64,000 nt of DNA, taken from assembly GCA_963779685.1 (NCBI GenBank), contig CAVZZG010000002.1, forward strand, positions 62,001-126,000. The letters run 5' to 3'. The position numbers and the translations under genes were made by a program. Positions 1 through 8,902 of this stretch are shown here, piece by piece; positions within the stretch are counted from its first letter, which is position 1, and each line of letters begins with the position of its first letter. Below the pieces are notes generated by a model. That model had not been told where the DNA came from and ran no database searches. It was given only the letters and a program-made list of their open reading frames with translations. Origin of the DNA: CAVZZG01 sp963779685 (GTDB lineage: Bacteria; Actinomycetota; Thermoleophilia; Gaiellales; F1-60-MAGs149).

Positions 1-266
1 GCGATCTCCCCCGACCGGCAGACATCGACCAGCCCGAGGGCGTAGAGGTGATCGCCGAGCAGGATCCGCTGCTCGGCGTCGCGCGGTGCGAACGCGCGGC
101 TCATGTGGTTGTGGACGAGGTAGCCCTCGTGGATCTGCTCCATGCCCAGCGCGAAGCGCTCGGCGCACAGCGAGCCGTACAGGGGCGCGTCGACCAGGTC
201 ATGGCGGATCACGTCCGTCCAGAACGGGCTCGCGGCCGAGGCGCGGCGGGCGAGTTCCGCGATCAC
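1..266 (-). CDS. Hypothetical protein downstream of hemB, 3' end beyond the window
   Basis: 88 codons are visible, from GTG at 266 (one base after the hemB stop) to the left edge, so this is the next gene on the hemB transcript. I see no signal peptide or membrane segment. It looks like a soluble helical protein rich in Ala, Leu, His and Arg. The stretch LLGDHLYALGLVDVC (residues 69-83) recalls helices of polyprenyl-synthetase-like proteins, but no Asp-rich motif is visible and I do not assign a function. The uninterrupted frame and codon use like that of hemB support a real gene. Confidence 0.55.
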   Translation of the reverse strand, partial: MIAELARRASAASPFWTDVIRHDLVDAPLYGSLCAERFALGMEQIHEGYLVHNHMSRAFAPRDAEQRILLGDHLYALGLVDVCRSGEI

Positions 267-267
267 C

Positions 268-1245
268 TCAGGCCAGCCATTCCGCGGCGTCGATCGCCGA
301 GTAGGTCATGATCACGCGGGCGCCAGCCCTGCTGATCGCGACGAGCGACTCGAGCGTCGCCGTCGGCAGGTCGAGGGCGCCTGCCTGGGCCGCGAAGCGG
401 AGCATGGCGTGCTCGCCCGACACCTGGTAGGCGGCGACCGGCAGATCCGTCGCCCGCGTCAGCCGCTCGATGACGTCGAGGTACGGCCCCGCGGGCTTGA
501 CCATCAGGATGTCGGCGCCCTCGCCGGCGTCGAGCAGCGACTCGTACAGCGCCTCCCGGGCGTTGGCAGGGTCCATCTGGTAGCTCTTGCGGTCGCCCCG
601 CTGAGGCGCGGAGTGGGCCGCATCCCGGAACGGTCCGTAGAAGGCCGAGGCGAACTTCGCCGAGTAGCTCATGATCGCGGCCCGCTCGGCGAACCCGGCC
701 CCGTCGAGCGCGGCCCGGACGGCGGCGATGCGGCCGTCCATCATGTCGCTCGGGGCGATCAGGTCGGCGCCTGCTCGGGCGTGCGACACGGCCACGCGCG
801 CGAGCAGCGGCAGGGTGGCGTCGTTGGCGATCTCGCCGTCGTCGGAGAGCACCCCGCAGTGGCCGTGATCGGTGTACTGGCAGAGGCAGACGTCGGTGGC
901 GATCACGAGCCCGGGGGCGGCCTCGCGGATCATGCGCGCCGCGGTCTGCACCGGTCCGTCGTCATCCCAGGCCGACGAGCCCTGCGCATCCTTCGTGGCG
1001 GGAAGCCCGAACAACAGCACGCCGCCCACGCCCGCCGCGGCCGCCCGCGCGGCTTCGGCCGCCGCGAGGTCGGGCGACAGGTGCGCGACGCCCGGGAACG
1101 TCGCCACCGGCTCGCGGCGGTCCTCGCCCGGCACGACGAACATCGGCAGCACGAACGCAGCCGGATCGAGACGGGTCTCTCGAACGAGGGCACGCAGTCC
1201 GGCCGTACGGCGCAGCCGACGGAGCCTGGTGACGGGGAACGTCAT
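268..1245 (-). CDS. hemB: Porphobilinogen synthase (delta-aminolevulinic acid dehydratase)
   Basis: Condenses two 5-aminolevulinate molecules to porphobilinogen in cytoplasmic heme and corrinoid synthesis. At 325 aa it has the usual family length. Visible motifs are the cysteine metal site (C120, C122 and C130 in DVCLCQYTDHGHC), the first active-site lysine (K197 in SYSAKFASAFYGPFR) and the Schiff-base lysine (K250 in ILMVKPAGPYLDVIE). The triple cysteine points to the zinc-dependent type. ATG at 1245 follows a minus-strand TACGAT box (plus 1254-1259) by 8 bases, which suggests a leaderless or nearly leaderless transcript. An unidentified gene follows one base after the stop. Confidence 0.97.
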   Translation of the reverse strand: MTFPVTRLRRLRRTAGLRALVRETRLDPAAFVLPMFVVPGEDRREPVATFPGVAHLSPDLAAAEAARAAAAGVGGVLLFGLPATKDAQGSSAWDDDGPVQTAARMIREAAPGLVIATDVCLCQYTDHGHCGVLSDDGEIANDATLPLLARVAVSHARAGADLIAPSDMMDGRIAAVRAALDGAGFAERAAIMSYSAKFASAFYGPFRDAAHSAPQRGDRKSYQMDPANAREALYESLLDAGEGADILMVKPAGPYLDVIERLTRATDLPVAAYQVSGEHAMLRFAAQAGALDLPTATLESLVAISRAGARVIMTYSAIDAAEWLA

Positions 1246-1262
1246 CCGCGGTGATCGTACCG

Positions 1263-2597
1263 CTACGCCGTCAGGCGGGGTGCAGCCAGACGGGCCGCGG
1301 CGCCGAGCGCGAACGCGAGCAGGGCGAGGTGCACGCAGCCGCGCACCAGCGCCTCGCCGGGCCGGGCGTCGTACAGCGTCCCGGCGACCGCGTCCGCCAA
1401 CGGCGAGAACGGGAACGACGCCGTCACGACGCGCAGCGCGCCGGTGGCATGCGGGGTGACACCGACCAGCACGAAGGGAAGTGCGAGCAGGACGGCGCCG
1501 AGTGCCGAGGCGGCCTCGTCGCGGGCCAGTGCGGCGACGAGCGCACCGGCCGCGGCGGCGGCCGTCCCGCCCAGCAGCGCCAGCGGAAGCAGCAGGAGGA
1601 GCCGCCCGCCCGGCAGGCCCGGGCCTCCGGCGATGGCGAGCAGCGCGATGTAGGCCACCACCACCAGCACGGCGAGGGCCGCGCCCGCGAGCGCGCCGAC
1701 CGAGAGCTTGGCCGTGATCAGGCGGCCGAGGCCGACGCCGGCGTGGACGAGACGGCCCAGCGTGCGCTCCTCGCGCTCGGCGGCCAGCGACGTGGCTCCC
1801 AGCACGGAGCAGGCAAGCACGAGCCCGACCGCCAGCACGATGCCGATGCCGCGGCTGCCGAACGGATCGTCGCCGCCGATCACGGTCGCCGCGACCTGCA
1901 CGGGCTGGGCGACGGTTCGCAGCGACGGGGCGGCGAACCCCAGGCCGAGCTTGGCGGCGGTGGCGAAGTCACGCACCCGCTGCAGCTCGGCCCGCTGGGC
2001 CGGATCGGACACGAGTTGCATCTGACGGTCGACGATGCGGGCCGCCTGGTCGAGCCCGAGCACGTCGAGCTGGGTTCCGGCCAGATCCGCCCGCCCGCCG
2101 TTGATGACGACCTTCAGGAACTGGATGGCCTCGGCCAGGAGCTCCTGCTGGACCTGTCCGTTCAGCTGGTACACGAAGGCCTGGATCTCCCGCAGCGCCC
2201 GCTCTCCCGCCGCTCCGCCGCGGACGGCCACGTCGATCTCGGGCGAGCTGACCGTCGAGCGCAGGGTGTCTGCAAAGCCGGCCGGGATGCGCACCGACGC
2301 GACCACCGAGCCGTCGGCCAGGGCCCGCTCGGCCTCGGCGGCCGTCATCGGCACGAGCTCGGCGCGGTGGCGGACCTCGTCCACGAGCGCGCCGTAGTCG
2401 ACGCGGGTGGAGTTGACGGACAGCACCCGCGGCAGGCCGGCCTCGTCGACGTAGGCGATGCGCGGCAGCGAGCCCGCGTCGCGCGCGACCAGCGCGAGCA
2501 GCGCGGCGAGCAGCAGCGGGTAGAGGACGAGCGCGGTCAGGAGTGCGCGGGACCGGATCAGGATCCGGAGATCCTTGGCGATCAGCAGCCGGATCAC
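1263..2597 (-). CDS. ABC-2 type transporter permease (NatB-like)
   Basis: Membrane subunit of an ABC exporter, 444 aa. A first membrane helix (about 17-40) is followed by a large extracytoplasmic region (about 45-250), then five or six hydrophobic helices (about 255-430). This is the ABC2_membrane_3/NatB architecture. The start ATG (2597) overlaps the stop of the ATPase gene by 4 bases (2594-2597), so the two are translationally coupled and surely work together. The substrate cannot be read from sequence; NatAB relatives export sodium ions, antibiotics or peptides. The next gene, hemB, starts 18 bases downstream, so read-through is possible, although hemB has its own -10-like box. Confidence 0.85.
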   Translation of the reverse strand: MIRLLIAKDLRILIRSRALLTALVLYPLLLAALLALVARDAGSLPRIAYVDEAGLPRVLSVNSTRVDYGALVDEVRHRAELVPMTAAEAERALADGSVVASVRIPAGFADTLRSTVSSPEIDVAVRGGAAGERALREIQAFVYQLNGQVQQELLAEAIQFLKVVINGGRADLAGTQLDVLGLDQAARIVDRQMQLVSDPAQRAELQRVRDFATAAKLGLGFAAPSLRTVAQPVQVAATVIGGDDPFGSRGIGIVLAVGLVLACSVLGATSLAAEREERTLGRLVHAGVGLGRLITAKLSVGALAGAALAVLVVVAYIALLAIAGGPGLPGGRLLLLLPLALLGGTAAAAAGALVAALARDEAASALGAVLLALPFVLVGVTPHATGALRVVTASFPFSPLADAVAGTLYDARPGEALVRGCVHLALLAFALGAAARLAAPRLTA

Positions 2598-3301
2598 GAG
2601 GTCTCCGACACCGAGTCGAGGAACCGCACGAACGCCGTCTCGAAGCCCTGTTCGGCCGACACGCCGACCCGATCGCGAAGCTCGCCCGCCGTCCCCTGGA
2701 ACACGACCACGCCATCCACCAGCGCCACCATGCGGTCGGCGTGGAGCGCGACCTCTTCGACGTTCTGGGTCGTGAAGACCACCGCCCCGCCGCGCGCCGC
2801 GACGGGCGCGAGCAGCTCCCAGAGCAACCGTCGCTGGCGCGGGTCGAGGGAGGCCGTGGGCTCGTCCAGCAGCATCACGTCGGGATCGCCGAGCAACCCG
2901 GCGGCGACGTTCACGCGCTGCGTCTGCCCGACCGAGAGCTCGGCCACCGGGCGATCGGCGAACTCGTCCAGCCCGGCCCGGGCCAGCAGCGCGTCGGCAG
3001 CGGCCTCGGCATCCGCGACCCGCTCCACCTTCGCCAGCAGCCGGAGATTCTCACGGGCGCTGAGGCGCCGCCACAGCGAGGTCTGCTGGGTTACGAACCC
3101 GCCTCGCCCGCCGGCCGTCGAGGCGGAGCCCTCGCTGGCTCCGAGCACCCCGGCCAGGATCGTCAGCAACGTCGTCTTGCCGGCCCCGTTGGGCCCGACC
3201 AGCGCGACCGTCTCGCCCGGGGCCACGGTCATCGATACGTCGCGGAGCGCCCATCGGGCACCGAACCGACGACCGACCCCGCGCGCCTCGACGAGTGCCA
3301 C
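2594..3301 (-). CDS. ABC transporter ATP-binding protein
   Basis: Cytoplasmic ATPase partner of the adjoining permease, 235 aa, a single nucleotide-binding domain. Walker A is GPNGAGKT (36-43), the signature LSVGQ (122-126) and Walker B VMLLDE (142-147) followed by a normal D-loop. The H-loop histidine expected after Walker B is glutamine here (Q179 in FTTQN), which is unusual for an active ABC ATPase. The start is GTG at 3301, giving the usual beginning MALVEARGV; no clear Shine-Dalgarno sequence is seen. The gene is divergent from the M23-like gene across a 50-bp gap. Confidence 0.9.
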   Translation of the reverse strand: MALVEARGVGRRFGARWALRDVSMTVAPGETVALVGPNGAGKTTLLTILAGVLGASEGSASTAGGRGGFVTQQTSLWRRLSARENLRLLAKVERVADAEAAADALLARAGLDEFADRPVAELSVGQTQRVNVAAGLLGDPDVMLLDEPTASLDPRQRRLLWELLAPVAARGGAVVFTTQNVEEVALHADRMVALVDGVVVFQGTAGELRDRVGVSAEQGFETAFVRFLDSVSETS

Positions 3302-3351
3302 CGGGCCGGTTTCTCGGCGTCCGCCGTGGATCCTGCGTCTACCCTTGAGGG

Positions 3352-4206
3352 GTGGTCACGGACGAGGAGCGCGACCTCCGGCGGAAAGCAGGTCGACGGA
3401 TGGGCCGGCGCCGGCGCGAGATCGAGCCGCTGGACGAACCCGTGCGGGCGCGGCGGCCGCGAGCCCGCCGGTCCGGCGCCGAGTGGCGGCGGCTTCGCAG
3501 GCTCGTCGCCAGCGGGGCCGTGCTGGTGGTCACCGCCGTGACGATCGGATCCATGCTCCGGCCCAGCTCGGCAGCCGCCCCCGACCCCGGCGCCCTGGGC
3601 CCGATGCCGGTGGCGAGCCTGGCCCCGACGCCGCCGCCCAAGCCGCTCAAGCTGGCGTCGCGCGGGCCGGTGGTGCTGTACGTCCCGATCGCCTCCGACC
3701 GCATCACGGCCATCGCGTACCACAAGGTCGCGGACGGCGGCACGCTCGACCTGGAGCCCTCGGGCCGCCTGGAGAACGCCGGCATCCTCGACCGCATCGA
3801 GCGCCAGGTCGTCGGCGCTGCCGCGGCCTCGCCGAGCTACTTCGTGTCGGGAGGATCGACGGCGAGCGTCGACGTCGGTGCCGAGGCCGGCGTCGAGGTC
3901 TACGCGCCGGTGAACGGGACCGTCGTGGGCATCTCGCCGTACGTGCTGGACGGCAAGGCCTGGGGCGCGCAGATCTCGATCCAGCCGAGCGCCGACCCGA
4001 CCGTCGTCGTGGTGCTCACGAACCTCTTCCCGACACCGGGACTGAAGGTCGGCCAGCAGGTGGCGGCGACGCAGCGACCGACCAGGGTCGGCACCGTCGC
4101 AGACCTGTCGCAGGTGCTCACCATGGACCTGTCGCGCTACACCTCCGACGCCGGCAACCACGTCCACATCGAGCTCCGGCCGACCATCCTCAACTACATC
4201 CCATGA
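3352..4206 (+). CDS. Membrane-anchored protein with degenerate M23 (LytM-like) domain
   Basis: 284 aa. A basic N-terminal cytoplasmic stretch (1-48, rich in Arg) is followed by one membrane helix (about 51-68), a Pro/Ala linker and a C-terminal domain that ends GNHVHIELRP (268-277). The HxH pair (H270, H272) matches the last zinc ligands of M23 peptidoglycan endopeptidases. The upstream H and D ligands are not recognisable, so the domain is probably non-catalytic, perhaps an activator or wall-binding protein as in some EnvC/NlpD-type proteins. GTG 3352 lies 6 bases after TACCCT (3340-3345), suggesting leaderless transcription. It overlaps the next gene by 4 bases (ATGA). Confidence 0.7.
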   Translation: MVTDEERDLRRKAGRRMGRRRREIEPLDEPVRARRPRARRSGAEWRRLRRLVASGAVLVVTAVTIGSMLRPSSAAAPDPGALGPMPVASLAPTPPPKPLKLASRGPVVLYVPIASDRITAIAYHKVADGGTLDLEPSGRLENAGILDRIERQVVGAAAASPSYFVSGGSTASVDVGAEAGVEVYAPVNGTVVGISPYVLDGKAWGAQISIQPSADPTVVVVLTNLFPTPGLKVGQQVAATQRPTRVGTVADLSQVLTMDLSRYTSDAGNHVHIELRPTILNYIP

Positions 4207-4979
4207 GGATCCTGTTCCTCGGCGACGTGTTCGCGCAACCCGGGCTGCGCGCGATCGAGCAGCACCTCCGGGGCATCCGCGAGGAGCTCGCCCTCGACCT
4301 GGTCATCGCCAACGCCGAGAACGTGGCGGATGGTGCGGGCTTCACCGGTCGGCTCGCCGACCGCCTGCTGGACGCCGGCTGCGACTGCCTGACGCTCGGC
4401 AACCACGTCTGGCGCCGGACCGGCGTCGGGCCGTACCTGCAGCAGGCGGAACGGGTGGTGCGCCCGGCCAACCTCCTGGAGTCGCTCCCGGGACGTGGCG
4501 TCACGCGCGTCGAGACCGCCGGGGGCACCGGGGTGGCGGTCGCGAACGTCCTCGGCCGACTCACGCTCGACCCGGCCCGCTCGCCGTTCGAGGTGATCGA
4601 CGCCGTGGTCGACAGCGCGCGGCGGCTGGCGGACGTGGTGATCGTGGACGTGCACGCCGAGGCGACCAGCGAGAAGGTTGCGCTCGGCTGGCACCTCGAC
4701 GGCCGGGTGACGGCCGTGATCGGTACCCACACCCACGTCCAGACGAACGACGCCCGCGTCCTGCCGGGCGGCACGGCCTACCTGTCGGATGCCGGCATGA
4801 CCGGGCCGCACGACTCCGTGATCGGCGTCAAGAAGGAGATCATCCTGCGCCGGTTCCTCACGCAGATGCCGCAGCGCAGCGAGCCGGCGGACGGGGACGT
4901 GAGGCTCGAGGGCGCGCTGGTGGAGTGCTCGGAGGAGGGCCGGGCGACGGCGATTTCGACATTTCGCCGAAACGTGTGA
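4203..4979 (+). CDS. ymdB: TIGR00282 family metallophosphoesterase (YmdB-type)
   Basis: Dinuclear-metal phosphodiesterase. B. subtilis YmdB hydrolyses 2',3'-cyclic nucleotides and affects biofilm and RNA turnover. The 258-aa length fits the family (about 260). Metal-site residues are all visible: D8 (LGDVF), E39 and N40 (NAENV), N67 and H68 (GNHVW), H151 (DVHAE), and H176 and H178 (GTHTHVQTND). The ATG overlaps the upstream stop by 4 bases, so it is translationally coupled to the M23-like membrane protein. In many bacteria ymdB lies beside rny; here that neighbour is replaced by the wall-associated protein. Confidence 0.93.
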   Translation: MRILFLGDVFAQPGLRAIEQHLRGIREELALDLVIANAENVADGAGFTGRLADRLLDAGCDCLTLGNHVWRRTGVGPYLQQAERVVRPANLLESLPGRGVTRVETAGGTGVAVANVLGRLTLDPARSPFEVIDAVVDSARRLADVVIVDVHAEATSEKVALGWHLDGRVTAVIGTHTHVQTNDARVLPGGTAYLSDAGMTGPHDSVIGVKKEIILRRFLTQMPQRSEPADGDVRLEGALVECSEEGRATAISTFRRNV

Positions 4980-5017
4980 AGGAGATCCGTCCGGCGCGAG
5001 GAAGATGATGTCCCAGG

Positions 5018-5182
5018 ATGGTGATCGCCGCAGCGATCTGCGCGCTTCTCGCCCTCGCCGTGTTGGTCAACATCGAGGCCTGGCGACGTCGCACCGTCGC
5101 CGAACTCCAGCTCTCGACCCGACGCCAGACCGCCCGCGAGCGGGCCTGGGCCGCCGTCGACGGGCTGGATCCCGAGATGTAG
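5018..5182 (+). CDS. Small single-pass membrane protein (54 aa), hypothetical
   Basis: ATG 5018 (GTG 5021 is an alternative) opens a 54-codon frame with an N-terminal hydrophobic helix (VIAAAICALLALAVLVNIEAW, about residues 2-22) followed by a basic, Arg-rich amphipathic tail. It begins 38 bases after the ymdB stop on the same strand and ends 3 bases before the stop of the convergent gene. The Shine-Dalgarno sequence is weak. I do not recognise the protein. The membrane-helix-plus-basic-tail layout and its neat fit between the flanking genes support it, but short length makes it uncertain. Confidence 0.45.
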   Translation: MVIAAAICALLALAVLVNIEAWRRRTVAELQLSTRRQTARERAWAAVDGLDPEM

Positions 5183-5185
5183 CCC

Positions 5186-6850
5186 TCACAGCGGCCGGTG
5201 GACGCGCCACACCTCGACGCCTCCGATCGTGCGGGGGGCGCCGAGCGTCGAGAACAGGCTGAACCACGGCCCGGCGGTGTCGGCGCGTAGGACGATGACA
5301 TCGACGCTGCGCGCGTTCAGGAACCGGCGGAGCTCTCCCGCGGGGTCGGGCGGTAGCGGCAGGCCGTACAGCGCCTTGGCCATCGGGAACCGCCACATGT
5401 TGTACGGCACGGTGGCGGAGACGTAGCCGCCCGCCATGCGGAAGCCGTATCCCGCCCGCTGCTGCCACAGCATCGAGTTGTCGAGGAACCCGATCGGCAC
5501 CACCAGCACGTTGTCGCCCGGTCGGATCGCCGCCCGCCACTGGCCGTGCTCGAAGAACGGCGGCACGACGAGGTGGGTCACCCACCGGTTGTACTCCAGC
5601 GTCGGGGCGAGCGACAGCGCAAGGCCGGCCACCAGCGCGTATCCGGCCAGCCGCGGGATGCGAGCCACCAGCAGCGCGACCAGGACGGCCAGCGCGAGCC
5701 AGAGGTACACCGTGAACCGCGCCGGGAGGGCATGGCGGACCAGGGGCAGGTCGACCAGCCAGGCCAGAGGCAACCCGCCCCGTTCCTGACCCTGGTAGTG
5801 GAGCCGGCCGCCGAGCGAGGCGAGCAGCACGAGGATCGCGAAGGCGACCGTCGCCAGCGCGAGCCGCGAGCGCCACAGCACCACGGGGGCCACCAGGAAG
5901 GCAGCGATGGCTACCGGGCCGAGGTAGCCGGTCTGCTCGGTCAGGTTCCCGGCCATGCGCGCGGCGACATCGGAGCCGCCGAACGGGTGCCAGCCGGTCA
6001 CGACCGTCGGCGTGAACAGGTTCGCCAGATCGAGCGGATAGAGCTTGCCGAGCACGCTCTCGATCGGGTTCCGGTCGGACAGCGCGACGTAGAGGTACGG
6101 CGAGAAGAGCACCAGGGCGGCGGCGTAGGCGACGCCCGTCAGCGCGGTCGTCCGGACGAGCCGGCGGCGCACCGCGCCGGGCGCGACGGCGAACGCCATG
6201 CCGAGTGCGAGCAGACCTGCGCCCGTGAGCGTGAGGAAGGTCTCGAGGAACGTCGCGGCCTCGAACAGGAACGTCGCGGCCAGCGCCACCGTGAACGCGC
6301 GATCGCCGATCCGGCGGCGGGCGTGACGGACAACGAGGTACGCCGCCAGCGGGATGGGGAAGACGAGCGAGAGGTCGAGGTGGTTCAGGGTCTCGGTCGC
6401 CATGTAGCTCGAGAACCCGAACACCAGCCCGCCCGCGATCGCCGGCCACTCGCCGGCGTCCAGCTCGCGGCACAGCAGGTACGCGCACAGCGCCGCGAGC
6501 GCCGGAGCCGCCAGCGCCAGCACGTTGTAGGCGACCACCGGGCCGAACAGGGCCGTGATCGGCCACGCGAGGATCGCCGGTCCGGCGATCACCGTGGTCC
6601 AGGCCAGGTTCCAGCCGTCCGGCGCGTAGACGAGGTGCGTCAGCAGCGGGTTGGTACCGGTCTCGATGGCGTGCGGCCACCACGCGAGTGACCAGATGAA
6701 CACGCCCTGGTCCTCCCCGAACGACCCGACGACGTCCGAGGCCGGGTGGCGCACCGCGCCCCGGCCGAAGAGGCAGAGGGAGATGGTCGCGTAGAGGAGG
6801 AAGGCCCACGCCACCGGGTGCCGCCCGACGGCAGCCGCGACCCTCCTCAC
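5186..6850 (-). CDS. Polytopic membrane protein, GT-C glycosyltransferase-like
   Basis: 554 aa, with about 11-12 hydrophobic helices over roughly residues 10-430 and a soluble C-terminal domain. The first extracytoplasmic loop carries an acidic pair (GSFGEDQGVF, about residue 35), as in GT-C enzymes that use polyprenyl-phosphate sugars. I therefore infer a lipid-linked sugar transferase, with unknown substrate. GTG 6850 overlaps the upstream stop by 4 bases (6847-6850), and a longer upstream reading of the same frame is a shadow of the previous gene. It is the last gene of an operon with GtrA and another large membrane protein, which supports a role in envelope glycan building. Confidence 0.7.
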   Translation of the reverse strand: MRRVAAAVGRHPVAWAFLLYATISLCLFGRGAVRHPASDVVGSFGEDQGVFIWSLAWWPHAIETGTNPLLTHLVYAPDGWNLAWTTVIAGPAILAWPITALFGPVVAYNVLALAAPALAALCAYLLCRELDAGEWPAIAGGLVFGFSSYMATETLNHLDLSLVFPIPLAAYLVVRHARRRIGDRAFTVALAATFLFEAATFLETFLTLTGAGLLALGMAFAVAPGAVRRRLVRTTALTGVAYAAALVLFSPYLYVALSDRNPIESVLGKLYPLDLANLFTPTVVTGWHPFGGSDVAARMAGNLTEQTGYLGPVAIAAFLVAPVVLWRSRLALATVAFAILVLLASLGGRLHYQGQERGGLPLAWLVDLPLVRHALPARFTVYLWLALAVLVALLVARIPRLAGYALVAGLALSLAPTLEYNRWVTHLVVPPFFEHGQWRAAIRPGDNVLVVPIGFLDNSMLWQQRAGYGFRMAGGYVSATVPYNMWRFPMAKALYGLPLPPDPAGELRRFLNARSVDVIVLRADTAGPWFSLFSTLGAPRTIGGVEVWRVHRPL

Positions 6851-8892
6851 GCGAGGGCGTCCGCGGGAACGGTCGCCGGCGACCGGCGACCGGGCGCGAC
6901 CTCGACTGCGTCCTCCACGGTGCTGGCGGCGAACTCGCGGCGAGGAGCGAGCAGTGCGATCACGAGGCTGGGCACGAACCAGGGGATGTACAGGTAGAAC
7001 CAGTGCGTCAGCACGATCTGGAACCCGATCAGCAGGGCCGCCGAGAACGCCGCCACCCGGGCGAGATCGAGCCGCCTGGGAAGCAGGTAGAGGCCGAGCG
7101 CGAACACCACCAGCAGGCCCTTGAGCACCTTCTGCACGGTCCCCAGGTCGGGGAAGCCGGGATACCCGCCCCAGTCCCAGATGCTGAACGGCGACGGCCG
7201 GTCGAGCTGCCAGCCGAACGTCCGGTCCCAGAAGACCCGCAGCCCGTGCGGGCCGTCGAGGACGACCAGGACACCGAACGCGATGACGGTCGCAGCGAGC
7301 AGCCCGAGGATGGTCCGGAACCCGCCCGGGCCCAGCCGGACAGCGTCGAAGGCACGCCCGGCGCGGCCAGGCCGGCGCACGAGCGCCGGGCCGCGGTCGT
7401 CGTAGGCCCACTCGGCCGGCTCGGTCCGCGGTCGCCGGCCGGCGCGGATGAACAGCGGGATGAGGACGAGCGGCGCGAACTTCGCCCACGCGGCCAGGCC
7501 GAGCATGAGGCCGCGGACGAACGGGTAGGTGAACAGGGCCAGGGACCACGCCATGAAGGCGGCAACGACCGCGTCGTTGGAGTTGGAGGACATCGCGAAC
7601 ACCGTGAACGGGAAGGTGGCCCAGAAGAACAGCGCGGCGGCCGCGAGCCGGCGGCCGCCCAGCCGCCAGCCGCAGAAGGCGACGCCCATGGCCGCGAGGG
7701 CGTCGAACAACGCAGCCGTGCCGTGGGCCGCCGGTAGGTCGTCCCACTTCCCAGTCCACCCGAGCGCCGCGGTCATCGGCACGTAGGCGTCGTACATGAC
7801 CGGGCCGTAGGTGTCGCCCTGCTCGACGGGCGCCTCGCAGCGTCCGCTCTTCTGGACGTAGGCGGAGTAGGTGCCGTCCGAGTACTTGATCCCGCAGGGC
7901 TTGCCGGTGGGCTTCGGCATGTTCCCGTACGGGCTCTGGCCGTCCAGCAGCCGGCTCGCGCCGACCACTCCGGCGAACCCGATGTCGGCGACGTTCGACG
8001 ACCAGTAGTTGAGCCCGCCCCGGAACCCCATCGCGAACACCGCGATGCCGGCGACCAGCCACAGCGGCCACCGCGTCATGTACGCGGATCGCCGGCCGCG
8101 GCCGCACCCGATCGCCACCATGCGGCAGAAGAGGTACACCAGCGGCGGGTACTGCAAGGGCACCGACCAGAAGACCAGGCCGCGGTTGAAGTAATGCAGC
8201 GAGATGCCGAACGAGGCCAGCGCGATCACGTCGAGCGTCCGCAGCGACCGCAGGCGGCGCCAGTCGAGCATGCCGATGCAGAACACCGCGAGCAGTGGCA
8301 GGAAGATGATCGGGTCGTTGATGCGCTTCCCGAACGCACCCTTACCGCCCCGCGCCATCGACCACGCGACCTGCGGCCCCGTCCAGACCGTCGTGATGGT
8401 GCCCTTGCGGTCGTCGATCACGACCCGCGCGATCTCCTCGCCGTTCGACCACCAGTGCGTCGTCCACGTCCCGCCGACGTCGTAGGCCGTCTGGGTCTGG
8501 ATCGCGCGCCCGGCCCGCTTGTACCGCGCCACCCAGTCGGCTGCCTTCGGGGACGCGGCGGCGATCTTCGCCGCCTTCTCCTGGGTCAGGTTGACGGGCG
8601 TCTTCGCGGCAGGGCGGATGCGGGCGCCGACCACCTCGGCATCCGCGTCGCGGACGGTGACGACCGCCAGCACCGCCTTGCCGGGCTCGGCCAGGCGCAC
8701 GATCCACCAGCCGCGCCGGGTGACGTACACGGGCTGCCAGTACGCCAGCGGATGCGCGGTCATCGCCGCCGTGACGCGGGTGTCGCGGGCCGCGATCGAA
8801 CGCACCTGGAGGTCGGTCAGGTGGGTGCCGGCCGCGGCGGGAACCGCGAACGCCAACAGGAGTACCGCTGCTGTGAGCCCGGCGCGCGGCAC
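6847..8892 (-). CDS. Membrane protein with PepSY-like ectodomain and GT-C/DUF2029-like membrane domain
   Basis: 681 aa. A signal peptide or first helix (about 3-21) is followed by an extracytoplasmic domain of about 180 residues. Its end (VVIDDRKGTITTVWTG, about 167-182) looks like a PepSY-type repeat. About ten membrane helices follow (205-640). The loop WDWGGYPGFPDLG and the conserved Trp/Tyr-rich loops resemble actinobacterial mannosyltransferase-like DUF2029 proteins. I infer a glycosyltransferase or a glycan-handling membrane protein; the fused ectodomain is the unusual part. It lies 10 bases after gtrA and overlaps the following GT-C-like gene. Confidence 0.65.
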   Translation of the reverse strand: MPRAGLTAAVLLLAFAVPAAAGTHLTDLQVRSIAARDTRVTAAMTAHPLAYWQPVYVTRRGWWIVRLAEPGKAVLAVVTVRDADAEVVGARIRPAAKTPVNLTQEKAAKIAAASPKAADWVARYKRAGRAIQTQTAYDVGGTWTTHWWSNGEEIARVVIDDRKGTITTVWTGPQVAWSMARGGKGAFGKRINDPIIFLPLLAVFCIGMLDWRRLRSLRTLDVIALASFGISLHYFNRGLVFWSVPLQYPPLVYLFCRMVAIGCGRGRRSAYMTRWPLWLVAGIAVFAMGFRGGLNYWSSNVADIGFAGVVGASRLLDGQSPYGNMPKPTGKPCGIKYSDGTYSAYVQKSGRCEAPVEQGDTYGPVMYDAYVPMTAALGWTGKWDDLPAAHGTAALFDALAAMGVAFCGWRLGGRRLAAAALFFWATFPFTVFAMSSNSNDAVVAAFMAWSLALFTYPFVRGLMLGLAAWAKFAPLVLIPLFIRAGRRPRTEPAEWAYDDRGPALVRRPGRAGRAFDAVRLGPGGFRTILGLLAATVIAFGVLVVLDGPHGLRVFWDRTFGWQLDRPSPFSIWDWGGYPGFPDLGTVQKVLKGLLVVFALGLYLLPRRLDLARVAAFSAALLIGFQIVLTHWFYLYIPWFVPSLVIALLAPRREFAASTVEDAVEVAPGRRSPATVPADALA

Positions 8893-8902
8893 GAGCCTCC
8901 GA

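Noticed and set aside
1251..4979. 1242-codon open frame on the plus strand
   Set aside because: Only its last 258 codons (from 4203) are a gene, ymdB; the rest is antisense or out of frame to ABC transporter and M23-like genes.
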